Positions 14,542-25,106 of a stretch of 64,000 nt of DNA are shown piece by piece. The translations under genes and the position numbers were made by a program. Source of the DNA: Himantopus leucocephalus (Eukaryota; Chordata; Aves; Charadriiformes; Recurvirostridae); NCBI GenBank assembly GCA_003993805.1, contig RSEF01000005.1, positions 18,965,932 through 19,029,931 of the forward strand. Direction: 5' to 3'. Numbering within the stretch: the first letter of the stretch is position 1; the number at the start of each line of letters is the position of its first letter. The notes under the pieces are model-generated. The model worked only from the letters and a program-made list of their open reading frames with translations. It had not been told where the DNA came from and searched no databases.

Positions 14542-14551
14542 GGGCGCCAAA
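14542..14551 (-). promoter_or_regulatory. E2F-type site
   Basis: TTTGGCGCCC on the minus strand matches the E2F consensus TTTSGCGCS. It lies upstream of the inferred minus-strand start region, about 40 bp from a minus-strand CCAAT box. Function is not shown by sequence alone. Confidence 0.4.
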
Positions 14552-14629
14552 CTGCCTGACAACAAGTCGCTGGCGTGCGCGGAGGGGGTGCCATGTGGCA
14601 GCCTCCACGGCGGCGGCGACTGGTGAGGA

Positions 14630-14702
14630 CGGGAATTAGCTGAAATAGTAGAGCGTTCGCTTTTCATGGGAGAGATAGTGGGATCGATGCCCGCATTCTC
14701 CA
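14630..14702 (+). tRNA. tRNA-Ala-like gene with UUC (Glu) anticodon, probable pseudogene
   Basis: The 73 nt align without gaps to vertebrate tRNA-Ala as I recall it. Acceptor arm CGGGAAT/ATTCTCC, discriminator A, T-arm GTGGG-ATCGATG-CCCGC and B box GGATCGATGCC are all recognisable. The G3-U70 wobble pair, the main alanyl-tRNA synthetase identity element, is kept (14632 with 14699). The anticodon loop reads TTTTCAT, giving anticodon TTC, which decodes glutamate, instead of AGC or TGC. Defects: a C1-C72 mismatch, a G13-G22 mismatch in the D stem, a G30-G40 mismatch in the anticodon stem, and loss of one of the two D-loop Gs in the A box. T-runs at 14713-14716 and 14718-14722 could end Pol III transcription. 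It lies just upstream of the inferred PPP6R3 promoter. A decayed tRNA-Ala copy is the likeliest reading; a transcribed chimeric tRNA is the alternative. Confidence 0.75.
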
Positions 14703-14712
14703 CCATCAGGGC

Positions 14713-14722
14713 TTTTCTTTTT
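14713..14722 (+). terminator. T-run, possible Pol III terminator of the tRNA-like gene
   Basis: TTTTCTTTTT begins 10 nt after the discriminator base of the tRNA-Ala-like sequence. Pol III ends at runs of four or more T on the non-template strand, usually within about 20 nt of a tRNA 3' end, so placement and sequence both fit. Confidence 0.5.
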
Positions 14723-17700
14723 CTGAGCCTCTATGTGGGCGTCCGTGGGAGCTCCAACTCCACCTAAGAACTGGCAGTATATTTTAGCCCAAGTGCACCA
14801 GAATAAATGTGTGTGAAAGCCAGGGGAGGCCCCTGACATATAGATTTTATGTCTATAAAATGTCTGCCTATCTGTGAATGAAGGTGCGTGGTGGGGCTAC
14901 TGTGCAGAGGGCAGAGTCACCTCCTAGCACAAAGGAAGAAGCTCGTCTGCAAGTCCCAGTTCCCCCACATCCCGTCTTCTCCACGTCTCTTCCCAATATA
15001 GTAACAGAGCCAGGAAAGCCTGTTGTCCTTATCAATTGACATCGTGGACTTGTAAAATACACGCTTTTTCTGAGGCTTGCTCCATCAGGGCACTGCAGCA
15101 CCATGACAGCATGGCATTAGCAGCTTTTCATCAATGTGTGTAAGCAGGTAGCTGAAGGGGGTATGGTGTTGTCCAGGCTCTCCAAAGCTCATTTTCTGTC
15201 GTGCTAGCATTTGCCCATGAGGGTAGCGTGTGCTTTCTGTGAATGGTGGCAGAGAGCTCTGTTTTATAATGAGTAGTGTGAATCATGCACGAGGTAATTT
15301 TTTTATATTTGTTCTGTTAGTTACTGATCATAATATGGTTAAGAAGAGAAACAGGTATGTTATGGTTAAGGCAAGGACTTATTTGTTTATTTACAATGGG
15401 AGAAGAAAAACCAGATAATTTAGTGATAGGGTAGTTCTTGCAGGTACCTCATAGAGCACATGAAAACTGAAGGGTAGCACAGATTACTGTGTTAATTTCA
15501 TATACCAAAAGAAGGGGAAAACAATGCATTTCTTTGACTTCATTATGAATCAACAGTCTAAAATAAAGCAACTCCACTTTGAATAATGTATCTTCATATC
15601 TTTCATGTGCTCATCTGACATACAAAGTTAAGCTCAGTACAGCTGTACTTACATTTTACTGCAAATCAATGACCAACTCAGCAGATCTGCTCCCATTAAA
15701 ACAAAATTATTGATATTACAAAAAGACATAAATATTGAGGGCGCTGGTGCAGAAAGCAGCATCTCTTTCAGGAGAGAAACAGCGAGTCAAGCTAGAAATG
15801 AGCTCAAATTTTGGGCTATAAGAATAGGGTCTTAATGGGAGCCTGTCTCTGCATAGAACATCTTCAAGTTGTTTTGTGGACAAAGGGAAGAAGTCATAGG
15901 TAAAGCTGTGTGCTTACATTTCTGTGTGTACCTCCTTTTCAGAGTAAAGACTGAATTTTGCCTGCAGTCCAGAGGGAGTCCACATCTTCCACTTCACATT
16001 GGTATTGTGTTCAGGAACTTTAAAGTAGGATATAGACTGCTTGAGGTTCCTCTGCTTTTTTATCACTTTAAATACAAAAAAATAGGTTAAGATGCTTGCT
16101 TCTAAAGAAAAGGTAGCCATCAGATTTATAATAGCTGCAAACAGGCTAACATGTCCTGGCCTTTGTGCTTTGTCCAGGCACTCACATATAGCAGAAACTC
16201 TCGCCAGCTGCTCAGGTGCTTTGTTTCATAACGCCCATTGCATAAAAGGCTGTACACAGTGTCAGCTTTCTTTTTGTTCCTACATTGTTGCTATCAGTTG
16301 ACCAGGCTTTGGCTCCTGTGCTTTCTGTAGGCATTACTGGTTCTCCCAAAGATTGAGTCACAGCACGCTTTACACTACTAAAAGCCATCCTTGCTCACGT
16401 TACCCTTCACCATATAATGGCACATCATTATTTCACAAAACCTCTGTGAACAGAAGCCCTCCCCAAGGCATGGGCCCAGTGGGTTGTTTCCATTAAAAGG
16501 AGATTGTTGGCTGCCAGCTCAGTCACATGATCTTCTCCTGCCTAAATAAGTTAGTAGACCCACAGAAATTATGGATGAACATGATCTTAATGAGTTGCAA
16601 ACACATGGTAAAAAAGCAGCATGAAATATATTTGGTGGTCCACAGAGTTATGCAGTTAGGTCTCTGAGTGTAGAACCTGGTTTTGTTTTCTTTTTCATGC
16701 AAGCAGATTTATTTAGTAATATATACAAAAATGTTTATCTTCAAAACAATCAGCATGAAATGGGACATTGTTTCCTTTTTCATTATTTCAGCTAGTGCTC
16801 AGTCCAGAAAGCTCTCTAGACCGTATTTGTTCCACATTTATTTTAGCTGTCTCCTTTTTCTTTTCTTTCACTGTATCTGTTTTTTGTTTTGTTTTGTTTG
16901 TGTCATGGCATGTGCATGTTCTAGCAGTGAGTACCTGCACTGACTACAGCAAATGAGAATTTCACAATATAAAGTGTATAGAGGCAGTTCTGGTTGTATT
17001 GTCAGTTGTCAATGACAGTCTGTAGGAAAGACATTGCACTGGAAACTGAGAGCAGGGAGATAATAGGAAAGAATGGTCTATGGGTTTAAATAATGGAAAA
17101 ACGAGAGTGTATTGTTAAATGGCATTCTCAGGACAAGCAACTAGGTTGTTAAAGGGACGATGAGGTTATATCCTTTAGCAAGCATCAGAGGCAGTATCTA
17201 GAGAGGGGATTAATAGTTTGAGTGTAGATCAGCTACTCCAGTAAAATAGTTAACTACCTAGTATAGTGTCCGTAAGCATAAAGCTTGTCTTCACAACAAA
17301 GTAGTGTTAAACTGTGCTGCTGTTGACACATTCTATATCCTGAACAAATGTGTCCTGGATGTAAGGGATAGATTTCAACTCAGAAGGGGCAGGATGATGT
17401 TTGCACTGGCACACATCTGATTTTCAAGTGTTGTATCACCGCCATCTCAATTCTGGAAAGGTTTGGGACATCACAGGCACTGTTTTTGTCTTATAGAGTT
17501 CCTGTCAATATGTTTCTAAATCTTGATTTTGTGTAACTATTTTTTAAAACTACAACTGTTCAGGCGATACTACCATTACCATATAAGTTGGTAATGCTAG
17601 GGTGCTACTATCTCAGGGTAGAAACACTTCATGGAGGATCTCAACGTGCGACTGAACAGTTAGGGGAAATGAGGAGGTTATGTGGCTTACCTGAAGTGAC

Positions 17701-20700
17701 ACGGTAAGTTGAACCAGAGGCAAAATACTGAAATCCCAGTCCTTTATCCCTGGGACTTGTGTGCAAATCTGAGGACCTCCACAGCATTCCTATACCTGTG
17801 ATTACAGCCAAATCAGAAAAAAAACCCTAGCGTGCTTTGGGTAGCTGTAGTTGTTAGTTGTTGGCAGGGAAACTCTGAGAACATATAGGCATGGTCTGTG
17901 ACCTGAAGCTTGATAGTGTTTTACTAAATGGGTTGTTGCTAGTATTGCAAATGTCAGTATCTTAACTTAGTGATGGCTGCTGCCTGGGGCACTTCCAGAG
18001 GCAGCCACTTCTGATGTATTCCTCTAATCATTTGAGTCAGCCACTTCCTCAACATAAAGTGGTATGCAAATAAGAAAAATAGCCTGCTCAGTCTCCATCA
18101 CCCTGTCAACCAATGCTGAGCATGTTTCCTCACTGTGCACTGTTAACCCCTCAGCCATAACTGCTACCACCTCCTGAAGCTGGTGAGGGCTGGTGGACCC
18201 CACTGCGCAGGTGTCAGGGGGAGCATTTGCTAGGGGCTGCTGTGACTCTGCAGCTCTGCCACACCTTGGAGAACAGGCTTGTCTTCCCAAGCAGTGGCAT
18301 AGCCTGCCAAGCCAGCTCATCCCGTGGCTCTGCAATTGCTAGATGTGACACCAGAGCAGGGGAGGCAGGACTCTACCCTTTCAGCAGCTTTTCACCCCTA
18401 GCTGCTGCTGCTGCGTGGCCGTAATGTCAGACCGTGAGCATGTGGGGTGTGCTTCTGCTTCAGCTGTGCAAGGGTGACCATGGTCCTGTCCCTACCAATG
18501 TGTTGTCTTCCCTTTGCCCCTCCAGGACAGGAGGGGACCTAGCTGAGGGACCCTATGAAGAGTTACTTTTTTCCAGTTTGCCCAGCTTGCAGACTTGTGT
18601 TTCCCCACAGGAGCAGGGAAGCACCCATGCCTCCAAGGCAGTGGGAGCACCTGCATACAGGTCTGGAGCTGAACCTCCCCACTGACGACATCTGGCCATT
18701 TGATCACCTCAGGCATAAAATGAAGCCATAGTCTAAACTGGTTTTAATCTGATTGTAGTTAACTCTTCTGAGCACTGACAAGTTACACTCAGGAAACAAA
18801 CCTAGAAAGGGTGGGACAATTGGATGCCTTGCACCAAAGAGTTAACAGCTGTGTTAACACTAAATGAATATTTGTAGCATAAGATCAGCTGAGACACAAA
18901 CACCTCTGAATTAACCATAGCCCTTACAACATCCTTTATCCCCCTCATAGTCCAGGACAGAACAAAGCCCTTTAATGAATTTTAATGACTTAATGTTTAG
19001 CCCAACATCTTATTAAAATTGTGAAAACTAAGTAGTTTTAAGAAGAGTGAAGGAGCATTTCTGAACAATGACTTCATGGTTATGCTCCCGAGGGTGAATG
19101 TGGATGTTTGGCTGTACCAAACCCACAAATTAATCCATTTATTTGAAACAAAATGTTCAAATTCAGTTTTCTAATCTCATTCCCAGCACTGATCCTATTA
19201 GCATTTCTAAGGCAAAGCTGCTTGGGAGTAGGATGGGACCTCCATACCTACTGTGGCCCTGCTGGATAGAGCATAGGCGTGGAGGGAAGCTTTGGCACCA
19301 ACCCATTTCATTTTCACCTGAGCCTTGTGTGCTTATGGCAAGGTTTATATCAATACTGGTCGTTCTCCTCTCTCCTCACATATTTTCTCCCACCTGCCCA
19401 GCACTAGCAATCATGGCATGTCACCTGGGAGCAAAGAGCAAACAGAATTTGTCAGCTTTGGTGATCTGCCAGCGAGGCGGCACAGTGCGGGCACAACATA
19501 CAGATTGATGGGGCTGCATGAGCCTGCTGGGTGGCCAGAGGAGTGGGGACAGCTGTCCTGGCTAACAAACCCCATCCCTCTGGGCAGGATGGTTCTCGCA
19601 TTTTTTCAGAGGATGTTGGAGGCTGGCAAGGTGTGCCAGTGATATGGGCAAAGCACAGAGCAAATCCCTAATAAACTCAACTGGGCTCAATAGCATGAGC
19701 TATGCGCTGCTCCTGCTGGAGGAGGTGTTGGTCTGAGGGTAGGAAAGGGCAGTTTTAGGGAGCAAGGGAGCAGCAGTGAGGAGATTCCTGAGGCAGTGAA
19801 GCCTAATTATAGAGAGATCGGTAAGGTGTGTGGAGGGAAGCTAAAAAGGAAATAACCTACATGAGTTATAAGTTCCTTAGGTCTGGGATGTGACTGGACA
19901 AGGTTGTTGCTTGCATGAGGTTAGTAGGAATTTATGCCCTCGCTCTGCGAGGTTGTGCAAATGGAAAAGTTCGAAATTGCTGGAGGACTGGTGAAGTTGG
20001 CAGCTGAGATTTATTGAGAGGATAAGTGATGAACACAGGAAAAGCTACTGAGCTCTACAACAGGACTATGTCTCCATAGAGGCAAGAAACCTCTGTACTG
20101 GGAGCTAAAGGGCTGTTCAAGCTTGTGTTTGCCCCACTTCTGCAACTGCACTCAGATAGACGACAATTCCATTGGCATTGATAAAAGCCTGCAAGTATCA
20201 GCATGTCTTATTCACCTATAGAAAATCCTCAGAGGACTGGAGACCATTATGTCCTTTATCTGTTAAGTTTAAGGGCTGCATGATGTGCTAGGAACAGTGA
20301 ATTTGTAGTAAAGAGCTGTGTGGAATCTTCTGTCATGTTTGACTCTGTCCTATTGCCACATGTAGTATTCGGTCCTTTTAAATGGTTTGAGCTCCCTGAG
20401 GTATCTTTGTGTTTCCATACTGTGTTATTTGCGCATATGTATAAGTGGTCTTTCTTGCATGTATTGCACAACTAAGAAACACGGTTATTTAGCTGAGTAC
20501 CTCTTATGACTTCTTCCCATCCATTTTCTAAAAGAGCAGAGGAAACAGTGATGGGCAGAGCACAGTCAAAAGCTGTTTGTGCAGCACAAGACAACTTGAC
20601 ACAGTTTGCTGGAGACAACTTGTACCTTGTTATGTGGTAAAATGGGTGCAGAAATGGAAGCCTGATGATCCTAAACATTGCTGCCTGGTGCTACCACTGA

Positions 20701-21835
20701 CCCCATCTGTATGTCAGGGTGGTTTCCCTGTGGTTTTTTTGTCCAGATAAAAGGGCTGGATGTTTACAGTTTATCTCCCATCGAAACATAACACTGTTTA
20801 TTAGAAATCAGGGGAAACAAGGGAAGACCTGGTTACATCACTTACTAATATCAGAACGAAATTGTGCTCTAATAATAAAAAAGGTTGTACTGTAAGCAGA
20901 AGAAATATGAAGTATATGTTTCCAACAAACATTTGAGGCTAAAACCCAAGTCTAGGGATAAAGGTGAGCAGAACTTAATTAAATATCCATTAAACAATTT
21001 CCAGACAAAATACACTTGCAGCACCCAGAGCAGACACAGAGAAGTTGCCTTCAATGACTGGACTACAGCAGTGTTCATCTTTCTCTGGTCCTACTGGCCC
21101 AACAGGAGGTTGGCAGAACATACCCACCCCAGGAGAGCTTGTAATCTGGTGACTATAGGTACACTTGACAGGTGCAGGTTGAAATTCCCGTGGGCAAAGA
21201 AGGGAATGGCAGCTTGGTATCCTGCAGCCTTATTAAGTGGGCTAAGCCCTAGACTATTGTATATAAGGAGCAGCCGTATTAATTTCATTTCCCTCTGGCT
21301 GTGCTTCAAAAGAAAACATAGCTAAGGACTGTGAGCTGTGAAGAGTCCAGTATCCTGGAAGCATGCCTAGGACTTGCGATGCTGACCAAACTGAACTCCT
21401 GGGGATGCAAGCCAAGCAATACAGAGTTTCTGCATCATGATTCGTATGTGAGCTGCTTGACCCTCTCAGAGGCCTCCCAGGGATTTTTGATACCTTAAAG
21501 CTTGCAGAGCAGCTGAGCAGGAGGATTGCAGGATTGCAATTTTAGACTGGAGTGTCTTAATCCCATTTAAGCAGTTAAATGCTTTGGATATAGATAATAA
21601 TATCACAGAGGAGAAAAAAGGGAAGAAATATGCTAAACAAATAATTGAATACAGATTCAGGGAGAGAATGTTCATTTTTCTTTTGCTTCTGTAGACGTGC
21701 AGTGGATACTGTTTTTGTTATGTAGCTACCTATTAAGAAAAAATGTAACACTGAGTTCAGCAGCAGTGCTAATTACCAGATAACCACATGACCACTCTGC
21801 GCTAATGATAGTCCTAAACCTATGTTATCTTTTAA
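14723..21835. other. Intergenic DNA between PPP6R3 promoter and LRP5
   Basis: No exon or RNA gene is recognised. The block is mostly AT-rich, with two richer GC patches at about 17990-18700 and 19230-19660 that contain short open frames on both strands without family features. They may be decayed repeats or GC drift. Part of it may hold PPP6R3 upstream regulatory DNA. Confidence 0.4.
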
Positions 21836-22455
21836 TAGCTGAGCTGATTAAACTAGCACAGAGGAAAAACAAGTTAGAGAAATTACCTTCATGGTACTTC
21901 TCCAAGGAAAATTAAGGTGCTTTCCAAGTGTGTGAAGTGCATGTATCAGGTGTCATTTCCCAACCAGCCAAGATATAGCTGCCCAGTAACTACTGAGTTC
22001 ACATTTCTGTGAAACTGTAGCACAGGACCGAAAGTGATGACAGAAACAGGCTGGATCACCCAGGCAAACACAGGAAATAATCATCTAATCAGGTGCATGT
22101 CGTAAGCAGCAGTTGCAATTTATTTTTGCTTTAAGCCTTCCTCTCCCTTCTCTTTCTTCCTTTCCAATCCAACCACAGAAAAGGGTATGTCATCCTCCAA
22201 AATGGTCAAGATGGAAACTTGTATGGAGTTTAAGTACTGCAACCTTGAAATACAGAGCCAAACTCTGGTTTTACCCCCTTGTTCCACTGGGGAGGAAGGA
22301 ACAGAGGAAAGTGATGTTTCCCTCTTTGAAGGCCAGAAAGGACCGTTATGATCAGCCAGCCCATCTTTTGGTAGCTAAGGCGATTAAATGAGCACAGGAA
22401 AAACAAGGTGGAGAAATTACCTTCATGGTACTTCTAGGAAAATGAAGATGCTTTC
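21836..22455 (+). repeat. Direct repeat pair A (local duplication)
   Basis: A segment of about 80-90 bp occurs twice in the same orientation: 21836-21925 and 22372-22455. Both copies share TAGCT..GATTAAA near the start and the stretch GAGAAATTACCTTCATGG, then GTACTTCT and a GGTGC or GATGC followed by TTTC. The copies differ by scattered substitutions and small indels, so the duplication is not recent. Between them, near 22333-22360, is a stretch (GGCCAGAAAGGACCGTTATG) that resembles an ancient CR1-type fragment. Confidence 0.75.
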
Positions 22456-23230
22456 TTTATCTCAGGCCCCTTCTCTTACTGTCTCTCCTAACCTCCTGCC
22501 CTCATAGTCTGGTACATGTACGCAAACATGAGGAGTGCCAGTCAAAGGGATTAGGCTCCTAAAAAGAGTAAGTGATTGCAATTAACTGTACAAGTAGTTC
22601 CCACCTCTGAATAGGAAATGTCTTGCAGAGACTGCATGACCCACTTGGGCAATGCTATTTAACCCTTTTTAAGTTAGGAAAGAGGCACAGGCCATATGAT
22701 GCCATATCCAGGCTGAACAGAGCTTTAGCTAACCTTGGGATGAATTAAGACAAGTACTAGAATGCGAGGGGTAGTTTTCCAGCCAGCCCCTGCTTGAGAT
22801 TTTCATGAGAGAGTATCTCCAAATATCTCCAAACTCAACTGATCTCAGTAAGGATTTGACTTGTAGCAAATATGAAACGCTCCCTCAGTCTGGGCTTTAG
22901 GTAGCTGATTTAATCCTTTGTGCTTGAGGATTTCATCTGACACCTTCTTTCCCAAGAGGAATTTGGCTATTGATGTGAAAGAAATAGGAGGACATCAATG
23001 GATAAAAGTTTTGTAATTGGGCTTGGAACATCCTGTACCAGAGAGCTCTAAAGAGTGCCTGATAACTGTTCTGTGATACCCCAAAACAAATAAAAAACCC
23101 CACCCATGTGTCGTCTGCAGCATTCAAAATATTTCAGAAGTTTCTCATTAATGCCCAGACTGTTTTTAAAAATCCGTGGAAGTTAAGAAATATTCTGTTT
23201 TCTGAACAAATTGTACAAAGTAATAGCAGN

Positions 23231-23262
<32 letters not shown>

Positions 23263-23705
23263 TGGAAGATCTTTTGTGTTGCAGTGAGTCAAATACCTCT
23301 CATCCTTTGGGGATAATGTGGTGTCAGGAGTGTCCAGGTGTGCTGGAGGCTGCTTTTATGTCAATCAGAATTTGTCCTCAAATTTATTTTTTCTGAATAA
23401 ATTAGAGACTATAAATACTTACTGAATGACTCTACCCTGACCTGGCCAGAGAAACCCACCTAACTTTCTCTATCTTATCTCCCTCTCTTCCCATCTCTCC
23501 TGACCTGCTGCCCCCATAACATGGTACATGTATGCAAACATGCATGCCAGTCAAAGGGATTAGGTTCCTAAAAACTGTATGCGATTGCAACTAACTGTTC
23601 ATGTAGTTCCAACACTTCAGATAGGGAATGCGTTGCAGAGACCTCATGACCTGCTTGGATGATGCTATTTAAACCTTTTTGTATAAAGAGAGACGCAGGC
23701 ACACT
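22455..23705 (+). repeat. Direct repeat pair B (local duplication)
   Basis: About 230 bp occurs twice in the same orientation, at 22455-22695 and 23470-23705, roughly 1 kb apart. Shared landmarks in order: CTCTCCT.ACCT, GGTACATGTA, GCAAACATG, GCCAGTCAAAGGGATTAGG, GCGATTGCAA or GTGATTGCAA, TTGCAGAGAC, CATGACC, ATGCTATTTAA. Divergence is moderate. The first copy of B begins where the second copy of A ends, so A2 and B1 form one unit. I do not recognise a transposon family. Confidence 0.8.
23230..23259 (+). repeat. Single N followed by a 29-base T homopolymer
   Basis: Position 23230 is N and 23231-23259 are all T. It lies between the two copies of repeat B. The N marks an unresolved base or a closed small gap, so the true length of the run is uncertain. 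A minus-strand poly(A) tail of a retrocopy is possible but no retrocopy is recognisable beside it. Confidence 0.9.
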
Positions 23706-24170
23706 AAGGACCACAACCTCAGAAGTATTTGCAAGTGTCTGTCTTCCAAGGACTCACAGAGGCATCAACAGGAGTTAGTACTTAGCCTTGAGAATCTAGG
23801 CCTAAATAGTGTGCCTAAGGCTGCCTGGAATTCAGTTCCTATCTGTCCAAGCCTTGTACATGGGTAATAAGAGAATTTCTGCTTTTCTTGGGTTTCTGTG
23901 ACTGTATATGCAGGGTTTTTTTTTTTTTAATTAGACAATCTTAATTAATAGCTGTGTATGGTGTGTTAGAGGGACTGTGTATACTTGGAGGATTTCTGTC
24001 AGGCTTCTAAGGCTCAGTTTTAGTCCTTGCTGTATAACTTGGCTTTGTTTGTGTATTGATGTAGTGTTGATTTTCCGATCCCACCCCCCCCCACCCCCGA
24101 GGCAGAAATAGGTGACCTACTTTTCAGCCCTGGACATCTGCTAACTGTAGCCTCTCTCTCCCTCTCTGTC
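23706..24170. other. Non-coding intergenic DNA
   Basis: No gene seen. There is a T-run at about 23915-23928 and a C-rich tract at about 24081-24098 just before the GC-rich patch that follows. Confidence 0.4.
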
Positions 24171-24850
24171 CTTTAACCCCTTTTTCTCTCCCTCTCTGCA
24201 GAGCATCTGCGGTCTCCCAGCCCTCCAGGGAGCTGTGGCTGTCCCTCAGACTGCTTTAGGGGTGCACAAACGACATCAAAGAGGCTTGCAGTTCTGCCTC
24301 TGTGCCACAGAGGGTCACCCCAGTAGCTTCCCCAAAGCTGTCCAGGCCCAGGTACAAGCTGGAAAGTCCCAAGGCACTTTGCCTCCCCCTCACATGCCGG
24401 TGACCCAGCCAGGCCTCCTGCTGTTGGCCCTGCAGCGTCGCTGGATAAGTTTCCCGGGAGGTCTGGATCCGGACCATCAGCAGCCATCGGCCCCTCCAAG
24501 GCCCAGCTCAGCAGGGAGCAGTGGTGGGGCTGGGGTGACAAGGTGGGAGTGCCAGGGCACGCCTGTCTTCCCGCTGCACTGGGAGCCCGTTGCTGCTCCC
24601 TCCGTCCCTCACCGCCCAGGCACCCCCACACCAAGGCCGCTGCCTGTTAGGAGAGGCAGTGGGGGAGTAGTAGAGGACCGCAGGGTTGGCTGCAGCCTAG
24701 GAATGAGAGAAGGGCTTTCCTTCCCTGGTTCAGATAAGCATCCAGACCCTGAGATAGTGGAGGTTCCTGGGTCCAGCGCTGAAAGAGACTTTTGCTTCCC
24801 CACAAACTTCTTAGTTACTCTTTCCCCATGCTGAACAGGGTTGCTGTGTT
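24171..24850. other. GC-rich patch with overlapping open frames, not called a gene
   Basis: This stretch is clearly more GC-rich than its surroundings and is flanked by pyrimidine tracts (CTCTCTCC near 24150-24200). It carries an open plus-strand frame of 199 codons (24235-24834) and a 153-codon minus frame (24173-24634). Neither product shows a signal peptide, known domain or repeat, and both are Pro, Gly and Ser rich, as expected from GC-rich non-coding DNA. CpG density is modest. A decayed exon or a small regulatory island cannot be excluded. Confidence 0.3.
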
Positions 24851-24918
24851 TGCTCAGCCGCAGTCTGATCAGCAGCACCCATGAGGTGAAAATCAAATAT
24901 TCATCCTGCTTCTCATAA

Positions 24919-25016
24919 AAAGAATAGAATAGTTCAGTTGGATGAGACCTACAACAATCATTTAGTCCAACTGCCTGACCACTTCAGGGCTGACCAAAAG
25001 TTAAAGCATGTTATGA
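24919..25016 (-). repeat. CR1 LINE 3' end fragment
   Basis: The left end carries AGAATAGAATAG, followed by GTTGGATGAGACCTACAAC and a TAGTCCAACTGCCTGACC block. These are landmarks of the CR1 3' untranslated region in reverse complement. The CR1 3' end is at the left, so the element lies on the minus strand. It is a short, 5'-truncated copy, as is usual for CR1. Confidence 0.75.
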
Positions 25017-25018
25017 AG

Positions 25019-25101
25019 TTTCTCCATTCAGAATTTCTCCATTCTCCATTCTGAATTCTCTCCATTTCTCCATTCTGAATTTTTCATTTCAGAATTTTTC
25101 C
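25019..25101 (+). repeat. Degenerate tandem repeat, unit about TCTCCATTCTGAATT
   Basis: At least four imperfect copies of a unit of about 15 bp containing CTCCATTC and GAATT run through this segment directly beside the CR1 fragment. It was probably generated by slippage inside or next to that element. Confidence 0.75.
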
Positions 25102-25106
25102 TTCCT

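Larger units (their letters stand above)
13330..14640 (-). promoter_or_regulatory. PPP6R3: CpG island promoter, inferred for PPP6R3 (minus strand)
   Basis: GC content and CpG density rise sharply here against AT-rich flanks. Sites seen directly: CCAAT boxes at 14103, 14359 and, on the minus strand, 14152-14156 and 14501-14505; GC boxes at 14283-14290 and near 14521; a CRE-like GACGTCA at 14196; an E-box CACGTG at 13762; a YY1-type AAGATGGCGGAC at 14049-14060; an E2F-type TTTGGCGCCC (minus strand) at 14542-14551. Candidate minus-strand splice donors for a non-coding first exon end at 13962 (GTATGG), 13945 (GTGAGC) or 13398 (GTGAGG); I cannot choose between them. Gene identity is inferred from the conserved LRP5-PPP6R3 order, where PPP6R3 is a regulatory subunit of protein phosphatase 6. 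CCAAT boxes in both orientations and the plus-strand YY1 motif also allow bidirectional transcription. The long open frames across the island (for example plus 13338-14342) are low-complexity, GC-driven and overlap on both strands, so I do not call them genes. Confidence 0.6.

Noticed and set aside
18024..18700. GC-richer stretch with frames on both strands, considered as a decayed transposon gene
   Set aside because: No motif of a transposase, Myb/SANT or retroviral protein could be seen; too weak to call.
20885..21325. 146-codon plus-strand open frame
   Set aside because: No recognisable domain, opposed by minus-strand frames, in AT-rich intergenic DNA without promoter or splice context.
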